Shown here: positions 10,455 through 25,290 of the stretch, one piece after another
How positions within the stretch are numbered: position 1 is the stretch's first letter
Layout: the number at the start of each line of letters is the position of its first letter
Assembly: GCA_963921795.1 (NCBI GenBank)
Contig: OY997640.1
Location: 6,377,091 to 6,441,090 of the forward strand
Length of the DNA stretch: 64,000 nt
Direction: 5' to 3'
DNA from: Nannobrachium achirus
Taxonomy: Eukaryota; Chordata; Actinopteri; Myctophiformes; Myctophidae
Translations under genes and position numbers: made by a program
The notes under the pieces: model-generated
The model's input: the letters and a program-made list of their open reading frames with translations, nothing else
What the model was told of the DNA's origin: nothing
Databases searched by the model: none

Positions 10455-13333
10455 GTGAAAATCAAGCAGGTCTTGATCCAGAGCGATTTACAATACGGGG
10501 CCCGTTGCGACCGCAATTCCACGCTGACGTCGACCCCAGCTGAGTTTGAACCCACGACGGGAAAGGCGTGTGCTCTAACAGCTACACTAGGGCGGCCCCT
10601 ATTCAGAACAAGGGGCCCATTGCGACCGCGTTTCCTTGCTGACGTCGACCCCGGCTACGATTGAACCCACGGCGGGAAAGGCGTGTGCTCTAACAGCAAC
10701 ACTAGGGAGGCCCCATATCACATGCCTAGAAGTAGTAACCTAAAAACGTAGGTAAACCAAGAACCAATTTTTAAAAATAAATAAAAAACATTTACAATAT
10801 TATGTAGGAATCATCTCCTGGATGCACTGCAACTGTAAATTATCTGTCAGTAAAGGGGACATCTTTCCATACTTACTCAGTTAATACTTACGTGAAAATC
10901 AAGCAGGTCTTGATCCAGAGCGATTTACAATATGGGGCCCGTTGCGACCGCAATTCCACGCTGACGTCGACCCCAGCTGCGTTTGAACCCACGACGGGAA
11001 AGGCGTGTGCTCTAACAGCTACACTAGGGCGGCCCCTATTCAGAACAAGGGGCCCATTGCGACCGCGTTTCCTTGCTGACGTCGACCCCGGCTACGATTG
11101 AACCCACGGCGGGAAAGGCGTGTGCTCTAACAGCAACACTAGGGCGGCCCCATATCACATGCCTAGAAGTAGTAACCTAAAAACGTAGGTAAACCAAGAA
11201 CCAATTTTTAAAAATAAATAAAAAACATTTACAATATTATGTAGGAATCATCTCCTGGATGCACTGCAACTGTAAATTATCTGTCAGTAAAGGGGACATC
11301 TTTCCATACTTACTCAGTTAATACTTACGTGAAAATCAAGCAGGTCTTGATCCAGAGCGATTTACAATATGGGGCCCGTTGCGACCGCAATTCCACGCTG
11401 ACGTCGACCCCAGCTGCGTTTGAACCCACGACGGGAAAGGCGTGTGCTCTAACAGCTACACTAGGGCGGCCCCTATTCAGAACAAGGGGCCCATTGCGAC
11501 CGCGTTTCCTTGCTGACGTCGACCCCGGCTACGATTGAACCCACGGCGGGAAAGGCGTGTGCTCTAACAGCAACACTAGGGCGGCCCCATATCACATGCC
11601 TAGAAGTAGTAACCTAAAAACGTAGGTAAACCAAGAACCAATTTTTAAAAATAAATAAAAAACATTTACAATATTATGTAGGAATCATCTCCTGGATGCA
11701 CTGCAACTGTAAATTATCTGTCAGTAAAGGGGACATCTTTCCATACTTACTCAGTTAATACTTACGTGAAAATCAAGCAGGTCTTGATCCAGAGCGATTT
11801 ACAATATGGGGCCCGTTGCGACCGCAATTCCACGCTGACGTCGACCCCAGCTGCGTTTGAACCCACGACGGGAAAGGCGTGTGCTCTAACAGCTACACTA
11901 GGGCGGCCCCTATTCAGAACAAGGGGCCCATTGCGACCGCGTTTCCTTGCTGACGTCGACCCCGGCTACGATTGAACCCACGGCGGGAAAGGCGTGTGCT
12001 CTAACAGCAACACTAGGGCGGCCCCATATCACATGCCTAGAAGTAGTAACCTAAAAACTTAGGTAAACCAAGAACCAATTTTTAAAAATAAATAAAAAAC
12101 ATTTACAATATTATGTAGGAATCATCTCCTGGATGCACTGCAACTGTAAATTATCTGTCAGTAAAGGGGACATCTTTCCATACTTACTCAGTTAATACTT
12201 ACGTGAAAATCAAGCTGGTCTTGATCCAGAGCGATTTACAATATGGGGCCCGTTGCGACCGCAATTCCACGCTGACGTCGACCCCAGCTGCGTTTGAACC
12301 CACGACGGGAAAGGCGTGTGCTCTAACAGCTACACTAGGGCGGCCCCTATTCAGAACAAGGGGCCCATTGCGACCGCGTTTCCTTGCTGACGTCGACCCC
12401 GGCTGCGTTTGAACCTACGACGGGAAAGGCGTGTGCTCTAACAGCAACACTAGGGCGGCCCCATATCACATGCCTAGAAGTAGTAACCTAAAAACGTAGG
12501 TAAACCAGGAACCAATTTTTAAAAATAAATAACAAACATTTACAATATTATGTAGGCATCATCTCCTGGATGCACTGCAACTGTATATGACCTGTGAATA
12601 AAGGGGACATCTTTCCATACTTACTCAGTTAATACTTAAGTGAAAATCAAGCTTACCTTGTCTGATGGAGTGAAATGATCTCAAATGCCTTCTGATCGAA
12701 CTAATACTCTTCATCATCCTATTTGGGTCTTCTTGAACCATTCTTAGTCAGGCCCCTCCCCAGAGACCAATTTGCCATGGGAGACCCTTCCAGGAGCACA
12801 AGGCACCAGACAACACAGCTCTCAGGTTCATTGGGGCACGCAAACCTCTCCACCACGCTAAGGTGATGGTTCCTTCGGAGAGGAACCTGTAAAAAAAAAG
12901 AAAAAGAAAAGTAGATTAGATATACAGTATATTATAAACAACAAGAATCCAACAGTCAGAAATGAAATTTAGAACAATACAGTTAAGTAAACATTGTTTC
13001 ATACCTTACCTAGATTATACTTAGATAAAAATAAAGCCTGTGTTGTACTGTAGTGAAGGGAAACATTTTCATGATTACCAGTTAACAAGCTACAGTAGGA
13101 GGCATTAAAAAATACTGTTGTCTAAAAAGAATTATAACAATACAGCTAAGGACATATTATTTCCCACTTACCTTGATATGGAGCTAGAAGGAAGCATTAT
13201 AAAATGTTCGTCTGACGATAGGATGCCTATCAAACGAACACATTAAAATACAGATCAAAGAACATAAAAAATAACCCTAACCCTAATCCAAGTAAAGGGG
13301 ACATCTTTCCATACTTACTCAGTTAATACTTAC
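10455..13333. repeat. Satellite block 5: four S units then L at 12203
   Basis: S units start at 10455, 10892, 11329 and 11766. From this block on, the first S after a long unit has ACGGGGCCCG or ACAGGGCCCG instead of ACGGCGCCCG. The long unit (12203) is 1131 bp and is the first to lack the two bases AG in CCAACAGAGTCAG. Confidence 0.95.
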
Positions 13334-16300
13334 GTGAAAATCAAGCAGGTCTTGATCCAGAGCGATTTACAATACAGGGCCCGTTGCGACCGCAATTCCA
13401 CGCTGACGTCGACCCCAGCTGAGTTTGAACCCACGACGGGAAAGGCGTGTGCTCTAACAGCTACACTAGGGCGGCCCCTATTCAGAACAAGGGGCCCATT
13501 GCGACCGCGTTTCCTTGCTGACGTCGACCCCGGCTACGATTGAACCCACGGCGGGAAAGGCGTGTGCTCTAACAGCAACACTAGGGAGGCCCCATATCAC
13601 ATGCCTAGAAGTAGTAACCTAAAAACGTAGGTAAACCAAGAACCAATTTTTAAAAATAAATAAAAAACATTTACAATATTATGTAGGAATCATCTCCTGG
13701 ATGCACTGCAACTGTAAATTATCTGTCAGTAAAGGGGACATCTTTCCATACTTACTCAGTTAATACTTACGTGAAAATCAAGCAGGTCTTGATCCAGAGC
13801 GATTTACAATACGGGGCCCGTTGCGACCGCAATTCCACGCTGACGTCGACCCCAGCTGAGTTTGAACCCACGACGGGAAAGGCGTGTGCTCTAACAGCTA
13901 CACTAGGGCGGCCCCTATTCAGAACAAGGGGCCCATTGCGACCGCGTTTCCTTGCTGACGTCGACCCCGGCTACGATTGAACCCACGGCGGGAAAGGCGT
14001 GTGCTCTAACAGCAACACTAGGGAGGCCCCATATCACATGCCTAGAAGTAGTAACCTAAAAACGTAGGTAAACCAAGAACCAATTTTTAAAAATAAATAA
14101 AAAACATTTACAATATTATGTAGGAATCATCTCCTGGATGCACTGCAACTGTAAATTATCTGTCAGTAAAGGGGACATCTTTCCATACTTACTCAGTTAA
14201 TACTTACGTGAAAATCAAGCAGGTCTTGATCCAGAGCGATTTACAATATGGGGCCCGTTGCGACCGCAATTCCACGCTGACGTCGACCCCAGCTGCGTTT
14301 GAACCCACGACGGGAAAGGCGTGTGCTCTAACAGCTACACTAGGGCGGCCCCTATTCAGAACAAGGGGCCCATTGCGACCGCGTTTCCTTGCTGACGTCG
14401 ACCCCGGCTACGATTGAACCCACGGCGGGAAAGGCGTGTGCTCTAACAGCAACACTAGGGCGGCCCCATATCACATGCCTAGAAGTAGTAACCTAAAAAC
14501 GTAGGTAAACCAAGAACCAATTTTTAAAAATAAATAAAAAACATTTACAATATTATGTAGGAATCATCTCCTGGATGCACTGCAACTGTAAATTATCTGT
14601 CAGTAAAGGGGACATCTTTCCATACTTACTCAGTTAATACTTACGTGAAAATCAAGCAGGTCTTGATCCAGAGCGATTTACAATATGGGGCCCGTTGCAA
14701 CCGCAATTCCACGCTGACGTCGACCCCAGCTGCGTTTGAACCCACGACGGGAAAGGCGTGTGCTCTAACAGCTACACTAGGGCGGCCCCTATTCAGAACA
14801 AGGGGCCCATTGCGACCGCGTTTCCTTGCTGACGTCGACCCCGGCTACGATTGAACCCACGGCGGGAAAGGCGTGTGCTCTAACAGCAACACTAGGGCGG
14901 CCCCATATCACATGCCTAGAAGTAGTAACCTAAAAACGTAGGTAAACCAAGAACCAATTTTTAAAAATAAATAAAAAACATTTACAATATTATGTAGGAA
15001 TCATCTCCTGGATGCACTGCAACTGTAAATTATCTGTCAGTAAAGGGGACATCTTTCCATACTTACTCAGTTAATACTTACGTGAAAATCAAGCAGGTCT
15101 TGATCCAGAGCGATTTACAATATGGGGCCCGTTGCGACCGCAATTCCACGCTGACGTCGACCCCAGCTGCGTTTGAACCCACGACGGGAAAGGCGTGTGC
15201 TCTAACAGCTACACTAGGGCGGCCCCTATTCAGAACAAGGGGCCCATTGCGACCGCGTTTCCTTGCTGACGTCGACCCCGGCTACGATTGAACCCACGGC
15301 GGGAAAGGCGTGTGCTCTAACAGCAACACTAGGGCGGCCCCATATCACATGCCTAGAAGTAGTAACCTAAAAACGTAGGTAAACCAAGAACCAATTTTTA
15401 AAAATAAATAAAAAACATTTACAATATTATGTAGGAATCATCTCCTGGATGCACTGCAACTGTAAATTATCTGTCAGTAAAGGGGACATCTTTCCATACT
15501 TACTCAGTTAATACTTACGTGAAAATCAAGCAGGTCTTGATCCAGAGCGATTTACAATATGGGGCCCGTTGCGACCGCAATTCCACGCTGACGTCGACCC
15601 CAGCTGCGTTTGAACCCACGACGGGAAAGGCGTGTGCTCTAACAGCTACACTAGGGCGGCCCCTATTCAGAACAAGGGGCCCATTGCGACCGCGTTTCCT
15701 TGCTGACGTCGACCCCGGCTGCGTTTGAACCTACGACGGGAAAGGCGTGTGCTCTAACAGCAACACTAGGGCGGCCCCATATCACATGCCTAGAAGTAGT
15801 AACCTAAAAACGTAGGTAAACCAGGAACCAATTTTTAAAAATAAATAACAAACATTTACAATATTATGTAGGCATCATCTCCTGGATGCACTGCAACTGT
15901 ATATGACCTGTGAATAAAGGGGACATCTTTCCATACTTACTCAGTTAATACTTAAGTGAAAATCAAGCTTACCTTGTCTGATGGAGTGAAATGATCTCAA
16001 ATGCCTTCTGATCGAACTAATACTCTTCATCATCCTATTTGGGTCTTCTTGAACCATTCTTAGTCAGGCCCCTCCCCAGAGACCAATTTGCCATGGGAGA
16101 CCCTTCCAGGAGCACAAGGCACCAGACAACACAGCTCTCAGGTTCATTGGGGCACGCAAACCTCTCCACCACGCTAAGGTGATGGTTCCTTCGGAGAGGA
16201 ACCTGTAAAAAAAAAGAAAAAGAAAAGTAGATTAGATATACAGTATATTATAAACAACAAGAATCCAACAGTCAGAAATGAAATTTAGAACAATACAGTT

Positions 16301-16649
16301 AAGTAAACATTGTTTCATACCTTACCTAGATTATACTTAGATAAAAATAAAGCCTGTGTTGTACTGTAGTGAAGGGAAACATTTTCATGATTACCAGTTA
16401 ACAAGCTACAGTAGGAGGCATTAAAAAATACTGTTGTCTAAAAAGAATTATAACAATACAGCTAAGGACATATTATTTCCCACTTACCTTGATATGGAGC
16501 TAGAAGGAAGCATTATAAAATGTTCGTCTGACGATAGGATGCCTATCAAACGAACACATTAAAATACAGATCAAAGAACATAAAAAATAACCCTAACCCT
16601 AATCCAAGTAAAGGGGACATCTTTCCATACTTACTCAGTTAATACTTAC
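13334..16649. repeat. Satellite block 6: five S units then L at 15519
   Basis: S units start at 13334, 13771, 14208, 14645 and 15082. The first has the ACAGGGCCCG variant that follows most 1131-bp long units. The unit at 14645 has a private GCAACCGC change. The long unit (15519) is 1131 bp. Confidence 0.95.
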
Positions 16650-19600
16650 GTGAAAATCAAGCAGGTCTTGATCCAGAGCGATTTACAATACAGGGCCCGT
16701 TGCGACCGCAATTCCACGCTGACGTCGACCCCAGCTGAGTTTGAACCCACGACGGGAAAGGCGTGTGCTCTAACAGCTACACTAGGGCGGCCCCTATTCA
16801 GAACAAGGGGCCCATTGCGACCGCGTTTCCTTGCTGACGTCGACCCCGGCTACGATTGAACCCACGGCGGGAAAGGCGTGTGCTCTAACAGCAACACTAG
16901 GGAGGCCCCATATCACATGCCTAGAAGTAGTAACCTAAAAACGTAGGTAAACCAAGGACCAATTTTTAAAAATAAATAAAAAACATTTACAATATTATGT
17001 AGGAATCATCTCCTGGATGCACTGCAACTGTAAATTATCTGTCAGTAAAGGGGACATCTTTCCATACTTACTCAGTTAATACTTACGTGAAAATCAAGCA
17101 GGTCTTGATCCAGAGCGATTTACAATACGGGGCCCGTTGCGACCGCAATTCCACGCTGACGTCGACCCCAGCTGAGTTTGAACCCACGACGGGAAAGGCG
17201 TGTGCTCTAACAGCTACACTAGGGCGGCCCCTATTCAGAACAAGGGGCCCATTGCGACCGCGTTTCCTTGCTGACGTCGACCCCGGCTACGATTGAACCC
17301 ACGGCGGGAAAGGCGTGTGCTCTAACAGCAACACTAGGGAGGCCCCATATCACATGCCTAGAAGTAGTAACCTAAAAACGTAGGTAAACCAAGAACCAAT
17401 TTTTAAAAATAAATAAAAAACATTTACAATATTATGTAGGAATCATCTCCTGGATGCACTGCAACTGTAAATTATCTGTCAGTAAAGGGGACATCTTTCC
17501 ATACTTACTCAGTTAATACTTACGTGAAAATCAAGCAGGTCTTGATCCAGAGCGATTTACAATATGGGGCCCGTTGCGACCGCAATTCCACGCTGACGTC
17601 GACCCCAGCTGCGTTTGAACCCACGACGGGAAAGGCGTGTGCTCTAACAGCTACACTAGGGCGGCCCCTATTCAGAACAAGGGGCCCATTGCGACCGCGT
17701 TTCCTTGCTGACGTCGACCCCGGCTACGATTGAACCCACGGCGGGAAAGGCGTGTGCTCTAACAGCAACACTAGGGCGGCCCCATATCACATGCCTAGAA
17801 GTAGTAACCTAAAAACGTAGGTAAACCAAGAACCAATTTTTAAAAATAAATAAAAAACATTTACAATATTATGTAGGAATCATCTCCTGGATGCACTGCA
17901 ACTGTAAATTATCTGTCAGTAAAGGGGACATCTTTCCATACTTACTCAGTTAATACTTACGTGAAAATCAAGCAGGTCTTGATCCAGAGCAATTTAGAAT
18001 ATGGGGCCCGTTGCGACCGCAATTCCACGCTGACGTCGACCCCAGCTGCGTTTGAACCCACGACGGGAAAGGCGTGTGCTCTAACAGCTACACTAGGGCG
18101 GCCCCTATTCAGAACAAGGGGCCCATTGCGACCGCGTTTCCTTGCTGACGTCGACCCCGGCTACGATTGAACCCACGGCGGGAAAGGCGTGTGCTCTAAC
18201 AGCAACACTAGGGCGGCCCCATATCACATGCCTAGAAGTAGTAACCTAAAAACGTAGGTAAACCAAGAACCAATTTTTAAAAATAAATAAAAAACATTTA
18301 CAATATTATGTAGGAATCATCTCCTGGATGCACTGCAACTGTAAATTATCTGTCAGTAAAGGGGACATCTTTCCATACTTACTCAGTTAATACTTACGTG
18401 AAAATGAAGCAGGTCTTGATCCAGAGCGATTTACAATATGGGGCCCGTTGCGACCGCAATTCCACGCTGACGTCGACCCCAGCTGCGTTTGAACCCACGA
18501 CGGGAAAGGCGTGTGCTCTAACAGCTACACTAGGGCGGCCCCTATTCAGAACAAGGGGCCCATTGCGACCGCGTTTCCTTGCTGACGTCGACCCCGGCTA
18601 CGATTGAACCCACGGCGGGAAAGGCGTGTGCTCTAACAGCAACACTAGGGCGGCCCCATATCACATGCCTAGAAGTAGTAACCTAAAAACGTAGGTAAAC
18701 CAAGAACCAATTTTTAAAAATAAATAAAAAACATTTACAATATTATGTAGGAATCATCTCCTGGATGCACTGCAACTGTAAATTATCTGTCAGTAAAGGG
18801 GACATCTTTCCATACTTACTCAGTTAATACTTACGTGAAAATCAAGCAGGTCTTGATCCAGAGCGATTTACAATATGGGGCCCGTTGCGACCGCAATTCC
18901 ACGCTGACGTCGACCCCAGCTGCGTTTGAACCCACGACGGGAAAGGCGTGTGCTCTAACAGCTACACTAGGGCGGCCCCTATTCAGAACAAGGGGCCCAT
19001 TGCGACCGCGTTTCCTTGCTGACGTCGACCCCGGCTACGATTGAACCCACGGCGGGAAAGGCGTGTGCTCTAACAGCAACACTAGGGCGGCCCCATATCA
19101 CATGCCTAGAAGTAGTAACCTAAAAACGTAGGTAAACCAAGAACCAATTTTTAAAAATAAATAAAAAACATTTACAATATTATGTAGGAATCATCTCCTG
19201 GATGCACTGCAACTGTAAATTATCTGTCAGTAAAGGGGACATCTTTCCATACTTACTCAGTTAATACTTACGTGAAAATCAAGCAGGTCTTGATCCAGAG
19301 CGATTTACAATATGGGGCCCGTTGCGACCGCAATTCCACGCTGACGTCGACCCCAGCTGCGTTTGAACCCACGACGGGAAAGGCGTGTGCTCTAACAGCT
19401 ACACTAGGGCGGCCCCTATTCAGAACAAGGGGCCCATTGCGACCGCGTTTCCTTGCTGACGTCGACCCCGGCTGCGTTTGAACCTACGACGGGAAAGGCG
19501 TGTGCTCTAACAGCAACACTAGGGCGGCCCCATATCACATGCCTAGAAGTAGTAACCTAAAAACGTAGGTAAACCAGGAACCAATTTTTAAAAATAAATA

Positions 19601-20402
19601 ACAAACATTTACAATATTATGTAGGCATCATCTCCTGGATGCACTGCAACTGTATATGACCTGTGAATAAAGGGGACATCTTTCCATACTTACTCAGTTA
19701 ATACTTAAGTGAAAATCAAGCTTACCTTGTCTGATGGAGTGAAATGATCTCAAATGCCTTCTGATCGAACTAATACTCTTCATCATCCTATTTGGGTCTT
19801 CTTGAACCATTCTTAGTCAGGCCCCTCCCCAGAGACCAATTTGCCATGGGAGACCCTTCCAGGAGCACAAGGCACCAGACAACACAGCTCTCAGGTTCAT
19901 TGGGGCACGCAAACCTCTCCACCACGCTAAGGTGATGGTTCCTTCGGAGAGGAACCTGTAAAAAAAAAGAAAAAGAAAAGTAGATTAGATATACAGTATA
20001 TTATAAACAACAAGAATCCAACAGTCAGAAATGAAATTTAGAACAATACAGTTAAGTAAACATTGTTTCATACCTTACCTAGATTATACTTAGATAAAAA
20101 TAAAGCCTGTGTTGTACTGTAGTGAAGGGAAACATTTTCATGATTACCAGTTAACAAGCTACAGTAGGAGGCATTAAAAAATACTGTTGTCTAAAAAGAA
20201 TTATAACAATACAGCTAAGGACATATTATTTCCCACTTACCTTGATATGGAGCTAGAAGGAAGCATTATAAAATGTTCGTCTGACGATAGGATGCCTATC
20301 AAACGAACACATTAAAATACAGATCAAAGAACATAAAAAATAACCCTAACCCTAATCCAAGTAAAGGGGACATCTTTCCATACTTACTCAGTTAATACTT
20401 AC
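16650..20402. repeat. Satellite block 7: six S units then L at 19272
   Basis: S units start at 16650, 17087, 17524, 17961, 18398 and 18835, the longest S run in the window. Private changes are AGCAATTTAGAA at 17961 and AAAATGAAGC at 18398. The long unit (19272) is 1131 bp. Confidence 0.95.
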
Positions 20403-22845
20403 GTGAAAATCAAGCAGGTCTTGATCCAGAGCGATTTACAATACAGGGCCCGTTGCGACCGCAATTCCACGCTGACGTCGACCCCAGCTGAGTTTGAACC
20501 CACGACGGGAAAGGCGTGTGCTCTAACAGCTACACTAGGGCGGCCCCTATTCAGAACAAGGGGCCCATTGCGACCGCGTTTCCTTGCTGACGTCGACCCC
20601 GGCTACGATTGAACCCACGGCGGGAAAGGCGTGTGCTCTAACAGCAACACTAGGGAGGCCCCATATCACATGCCTAGAAGTAGTAACCTAAAAACGTAGG
20701 TAAACCAAGAACCAATTTTTAAAAATAAATAAAAAACATTTACAATATTATGTAGGAATCATCTCCTGGATGCACTGCAACTGTAAATTATCTGTCAGTA
20801 AAGGGGACATCTTTCCATACTTACTCAGTTAATACTTACGTGAAAATCAAGCAGGTCTTGATCCAGAGCGATTTACAATATGGGGCCCGTTGCGACCGCA
20901 ATTCCACGCTGACGTCGACCCCAGCTGCGTTTGAACCCACGACGGGAAAGGCGTGTGCTCTAACAGCTACACTAGGGCGGCCCCTATTCAGAACAAGGGG
21001 CCCATTGCGACCGCGTTTCCTTGCTGACGTCGACCCCGGCTACGATTGAACCCACGGCGGGAAAGGCGTGTGCTCTAACAGCAACACTAGGGCGGCCCCA
21101 TATCACATGCCTAGAAGTAGTAACCTAAAAACGTAGGTAAACCAAGAACCAATTTTTAAAAATAAATAAAAAACATTTACAATATTATGTAGGAATCATC
21201 TCCTGGATGCACTGCAACTGTAAATTATCTGTCAGTAAAGGGGACATCTTTCCATACTTACTCAGTTAATACTTACGTGAAAATCAAGCAGGTCTTGATC
21301 CAGAGCGATTTACAATATGGGGCCCGTTGCGACCGCAATTCCACGCTGACGTCGACCCCAGCTGCGTTTGAACCCACGACGGGAAAGGCGTGTGCTCTAA
21401 CAGCTACACTAGGGCGGCCCCTATTCAGAACAAGGGGCCCATTGCGACCGCGTTTCCTTGCTGACGTCGACCCCGGCTACGATTGAACCCACGGCGGGAA
21501 AGGCGTGTGCTCTAACAGCAACACTAGGGCGGCCCCATATCACATGCCTAGAAGTAGTAACCTAAAAACGTAGGTAAACCAAGAACCAATTTTTAAAAAT
21601 AAATAAAAAACATTTACAATATTATGTAGGAGTCATCTCCTGGATGCACTGCAACTGTAAATTATCTGTCAGTAAAGGGGACATCTTTCCATACTTACTC
21701 AGTTAATACTTACGTGAAAATCAAGCAGGTCTTGATCCAGAGCGATTTACAATATGGGGCCCGTTGCGACCGCAATTCCACGCTGACGTCGACCCCAGCT
21801 GCGTTTGAACCCACGACGGGAAAGGCGTGTGCTCTAACAGCTACACTAGGGCGGCCCCTATTCAGAACAAGGGGCCCATTGCGACGCGTTTCCTTGCTGA
21901 CGTCGACCCCGGCTGCGTTTGAACCTACGACGGGAAAGGCATGTGCTCTAACAGCAACACTAGGGCGGCCCCATATCACATGCCTAGAAGTAGTAACCTA
22001 AAAACGTAGGTAAACCAGGAACCAATTTTTAAAAATAAATAACAAACATTTACAATATTATGTAGGCATCATCTCCTGGATGCACTGCAACTGTATATGA
22101 CCTGTGAATAAAGGGGACATCTTTCCATACTTACTCAGTTAATACTTAAGTGAAAATCAAGCTTACCTTGTCTGATGGAGTGAAATGATCTCAAATGCCT
22201 TCTGATCGAACTAATACTCTTCATCATCCTATTTGGGTCTTCTTGAACCATTCTTAGTCAGGCCCCTCCCCAGAGACCAATTTGCCATGGGAGACCCTTC
22301 CAGGAGCACAAGGCACCAGACAACACAGCTCTCAGGTTCATTGGGGCACGCAAACCTCTCCACCACGCTAAGGTGATGGTTCCTTCGGAGAGGAACCTGT
22401 AAAAAAAAAGAAAAAGAAAAGTAGATTAGATATACAGTATATTATAAACAACAAGAATCCAACAGAGTCAGAAATGAAATTTAGAACAATACAGTTAAGT
22501 AAACATTGTTTCATACCTTACCTAGATTATACTTAGATAAAAATAAAGCCTGTGTTGTACTGTAGTGAAGGGAAACATTTTCATGATTACCAGTTAACAA
22601 GCTACAGTAGGAGGCATTAAAAAATACTGTTGTCTAAAAAGAATTAAAACAATACAGCTAAGGACATATTATTTCCCACTTACCTTGATATGGAGCTAGA
22701 AGGAAGCATTATAAAATGTTCGTCTGACGATAGGATGCCTATCAAACGAACACATTAAAATACAGATCAAAGAACATAAAAAATAACCCTAACCCTAATC
22801 CAAGTAAAGGGGACATCTTTCCATACTTACTCAGTTAATACTTAC
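20403..22845. repeat. Satellite block 8: three S units then variant L at 21714
   Basis: S units start at 20403, 20840 and 21277. The long unit (1132 bp) lacks one base in GCGACCGCG, reading GCGACGCG, which opens longer chance ORFs on both strands. The upstream variant GTAGGAGTCATC is also present. Both mutations recur at 32619 and 37508, so the three blocks share a recent ancestor. Confidence 0.95.
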
Positions 22846-25290
22846 GTGAAAATCAAGCAGGTCTTGATCCAGAGCGATTTACAATACGGGGCCCGTTGCG
22901 ACCGCAATTCCACGCTGACGTCGACCCCAGCTGAGTTTGAACCCACGACGGGAAAGGCGTGTGCTCTAACAGCTACACTAGGGCGGCCCCTATTCAGAAC
23001 AAGGGGCCCATTGCGACCGCGTTTCCTTGCTGACGTCGACCCCGGCTACGATTGAACCCACGGCGGGAAAGGCGTGTGCTCTAAACAGCAACACTAGGGA
23101 GGCCCCATATCACATGCCTAGAAGTAGTAACCTAAAAACGTAGGTAAACCAAGAACCAATTTTTAAAAATAAATAAAAAACATTTACAATATTATGTAGG
23201 AATCATCTCCTGGATAAACTGCAACTGTAAATTATCTGTCAGTAAAGGGGACATCTTTCCATACTTACTCAGTTAATACTTACGTGAAAATCAAGCAGGT
23301 CTTGATCCAGAGCGATTTACAATACGGGGCCCGTTGCGACCGCAATTCCACGCTGACGTCGACCCCAGCTGAGTTTGAACCCACGACGGGAAAGGCGTGT
23401 GCTCTAACAGCTACACTAGGGCGGCCCCTATTCAGAACAAGGGGCCCATTGCGACCGCGTTTCCTTGCTGACGTCGACCCCGGCTACGATTGAACCCACG
23501 GCGGGAAAGGCGTGTGCTCTAACAGCAACACTAGGGCGGCCCCATATCACATGCCTAGAAGTAGTAACCTAAAAACGTAGGTAAACCAAGAACCAATTTT
23601 TAAAAATAAATAAAAAACATTTACAATATTATGTAGGAATCATCTCCTGGATGCACTGCAACTGTAAATTATCTGTCAGTAAAGGGGACATCTTTCCATA
23701 CTTACTCAGTTAATACTTACGTGAAAATCAAGCAGGTCTTGATCCAGAGCGATTTACAATATGGGGCCCGTTGCGACCGCAATTCCACGCTGACGTCGAC
23801 CCCAGCTGCGTTTGAACCCACGACGGGAAAGGCGTGTGCTCTAACAGCTACACTAGGGCGGCCCCTATTCAGAACAAGGGGCCCATTGCGACCGCGTTTC
23901 CTTGCTGACGTCGACCCCGGCTACGATTGAACCCACGGCGGGAAAGGCGTGTGCTCTAACAGCAACACTAGGGCGGCCCCATATCACATGCCTAGAAGTA
24001 TTAACCTAAAAACGTAGGTAAACCAAGAACCAATTTTTAAAAATAAATAAAAAACATTTACAATATTATGTAGGAATCATCTCCTGGATGCACTGCAACT
24101 GTAAATTATCTGTCAGTAAAGGGGACATCTTTCCATACTTACTCAGTTAATACTTACGTGAAAATCAAGCAGGTCTTGATCCAGAGCGATTTACAATATG
24201 GGGCCCGTTGCGACCGCAATTCCACGCTGACGTCGACCCCAGCTGCGTTTGAACCCACGACGGGAAAGGCGTGTGCTCTAACAGCTACACTAGGGCGGCC
24301 CCTATTCAGAACAAGGGGCCCATTGCGACCGCGTTTCCTTGCTGACGTCGACCCCGGCTGCGTTTGAACCTACGACGGGAAAGGCGTGTGCTCTAACAGC
24401 AACACTAGGGCGGCCCCATATCACATGCCTAGAAGTAGTAACCTAAAAACGTAGGTAAACCAGGAACCAATTTTTAAAAATAAATAACAAACATTTACAA
24501 TATTATGTAGGCATCATCTCCTGGATGCACTGCAACTGTATATGACCTGTGAATAAAGGGGACATCTTTCCATACTTACTCAGTTAATACTTAAGTGAAA
24601 ATCAAGCTTACCTTGTCTGATGGAGTGAAATGATCTCAAATGCCTTCTGATCGAACTAATACTCTTCATCATCCTATTTGGGTCTTCTTGAACCATTCTT
24701 AGTCAGGCCCCTCCCCAGAGACCAATTTGCCATGGGAGACCCTTCCAGGAGCACAAGGCACCAGACAACACAGCTCTCAGGTTCATTGGGGCACGCAAAC
24801 CTCTCCACCACGCTAAGGTGATGGTTCCTTCGGAGAGGAACCTGTAAATAAAAAGAAAAAGAAAAGTAGATTAGATATACAGTATATTATAAACAACAAG
24901 AATCCAACAGAGTCAGAAATTAAATTTAGAACAATACAGTTAAGTAAACATTGTTTCATACCTTACCTAGATTATACTTAGATAAAAATAAAGCCTGTGT
25001 TGTACTGTAGTGAAGGGAAACATTTTCATGATTACCAGTTAACAAGCTACAGTAGGAGGCATTAAAAAATACTGTTGTCTAAAAAGAATTAAAACAATAC
25101 AGCTAAGGACATATTATTTCCCACTTACCTTGATATGGAGCTAGAAGGAAGCATTATAAAATGTTCGTCTGACGATAGGATGCCTATCAAACGAACACAT
25201 TAAAATACAGATCAAAGAACATAAAAAATAACCCTAACCCTAATCCAAGTAAAGGGGACATCTTTCCATACTTACTCAGTTAATACTTAC
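22846..25290. repeat. Satellite block 9: three S units then L at 24158
   Basis: S units start at 22846 (438 bp, extra A in CTCTAAACAGC), 23284 and 23721. CTGGATAAACTGC near 23213 is a second private marker. Both markers recur in blocks 14 and 16. The long unit (24158) is 1133 bp and has GAAATTAAATTT in place of GAAATGAAATTT. Confidence 0.95.

Noticed and set aside
21710-22001. Longer ORFs on both strands (89 and 95 codons) at 21710, 32615 and 37504
   Set aside because: They exist only because a one-base deletion joins frames of the two subrepeats. They occur only in the three related long-unit variants, and the peptide repeats itself as the subrepeat does.
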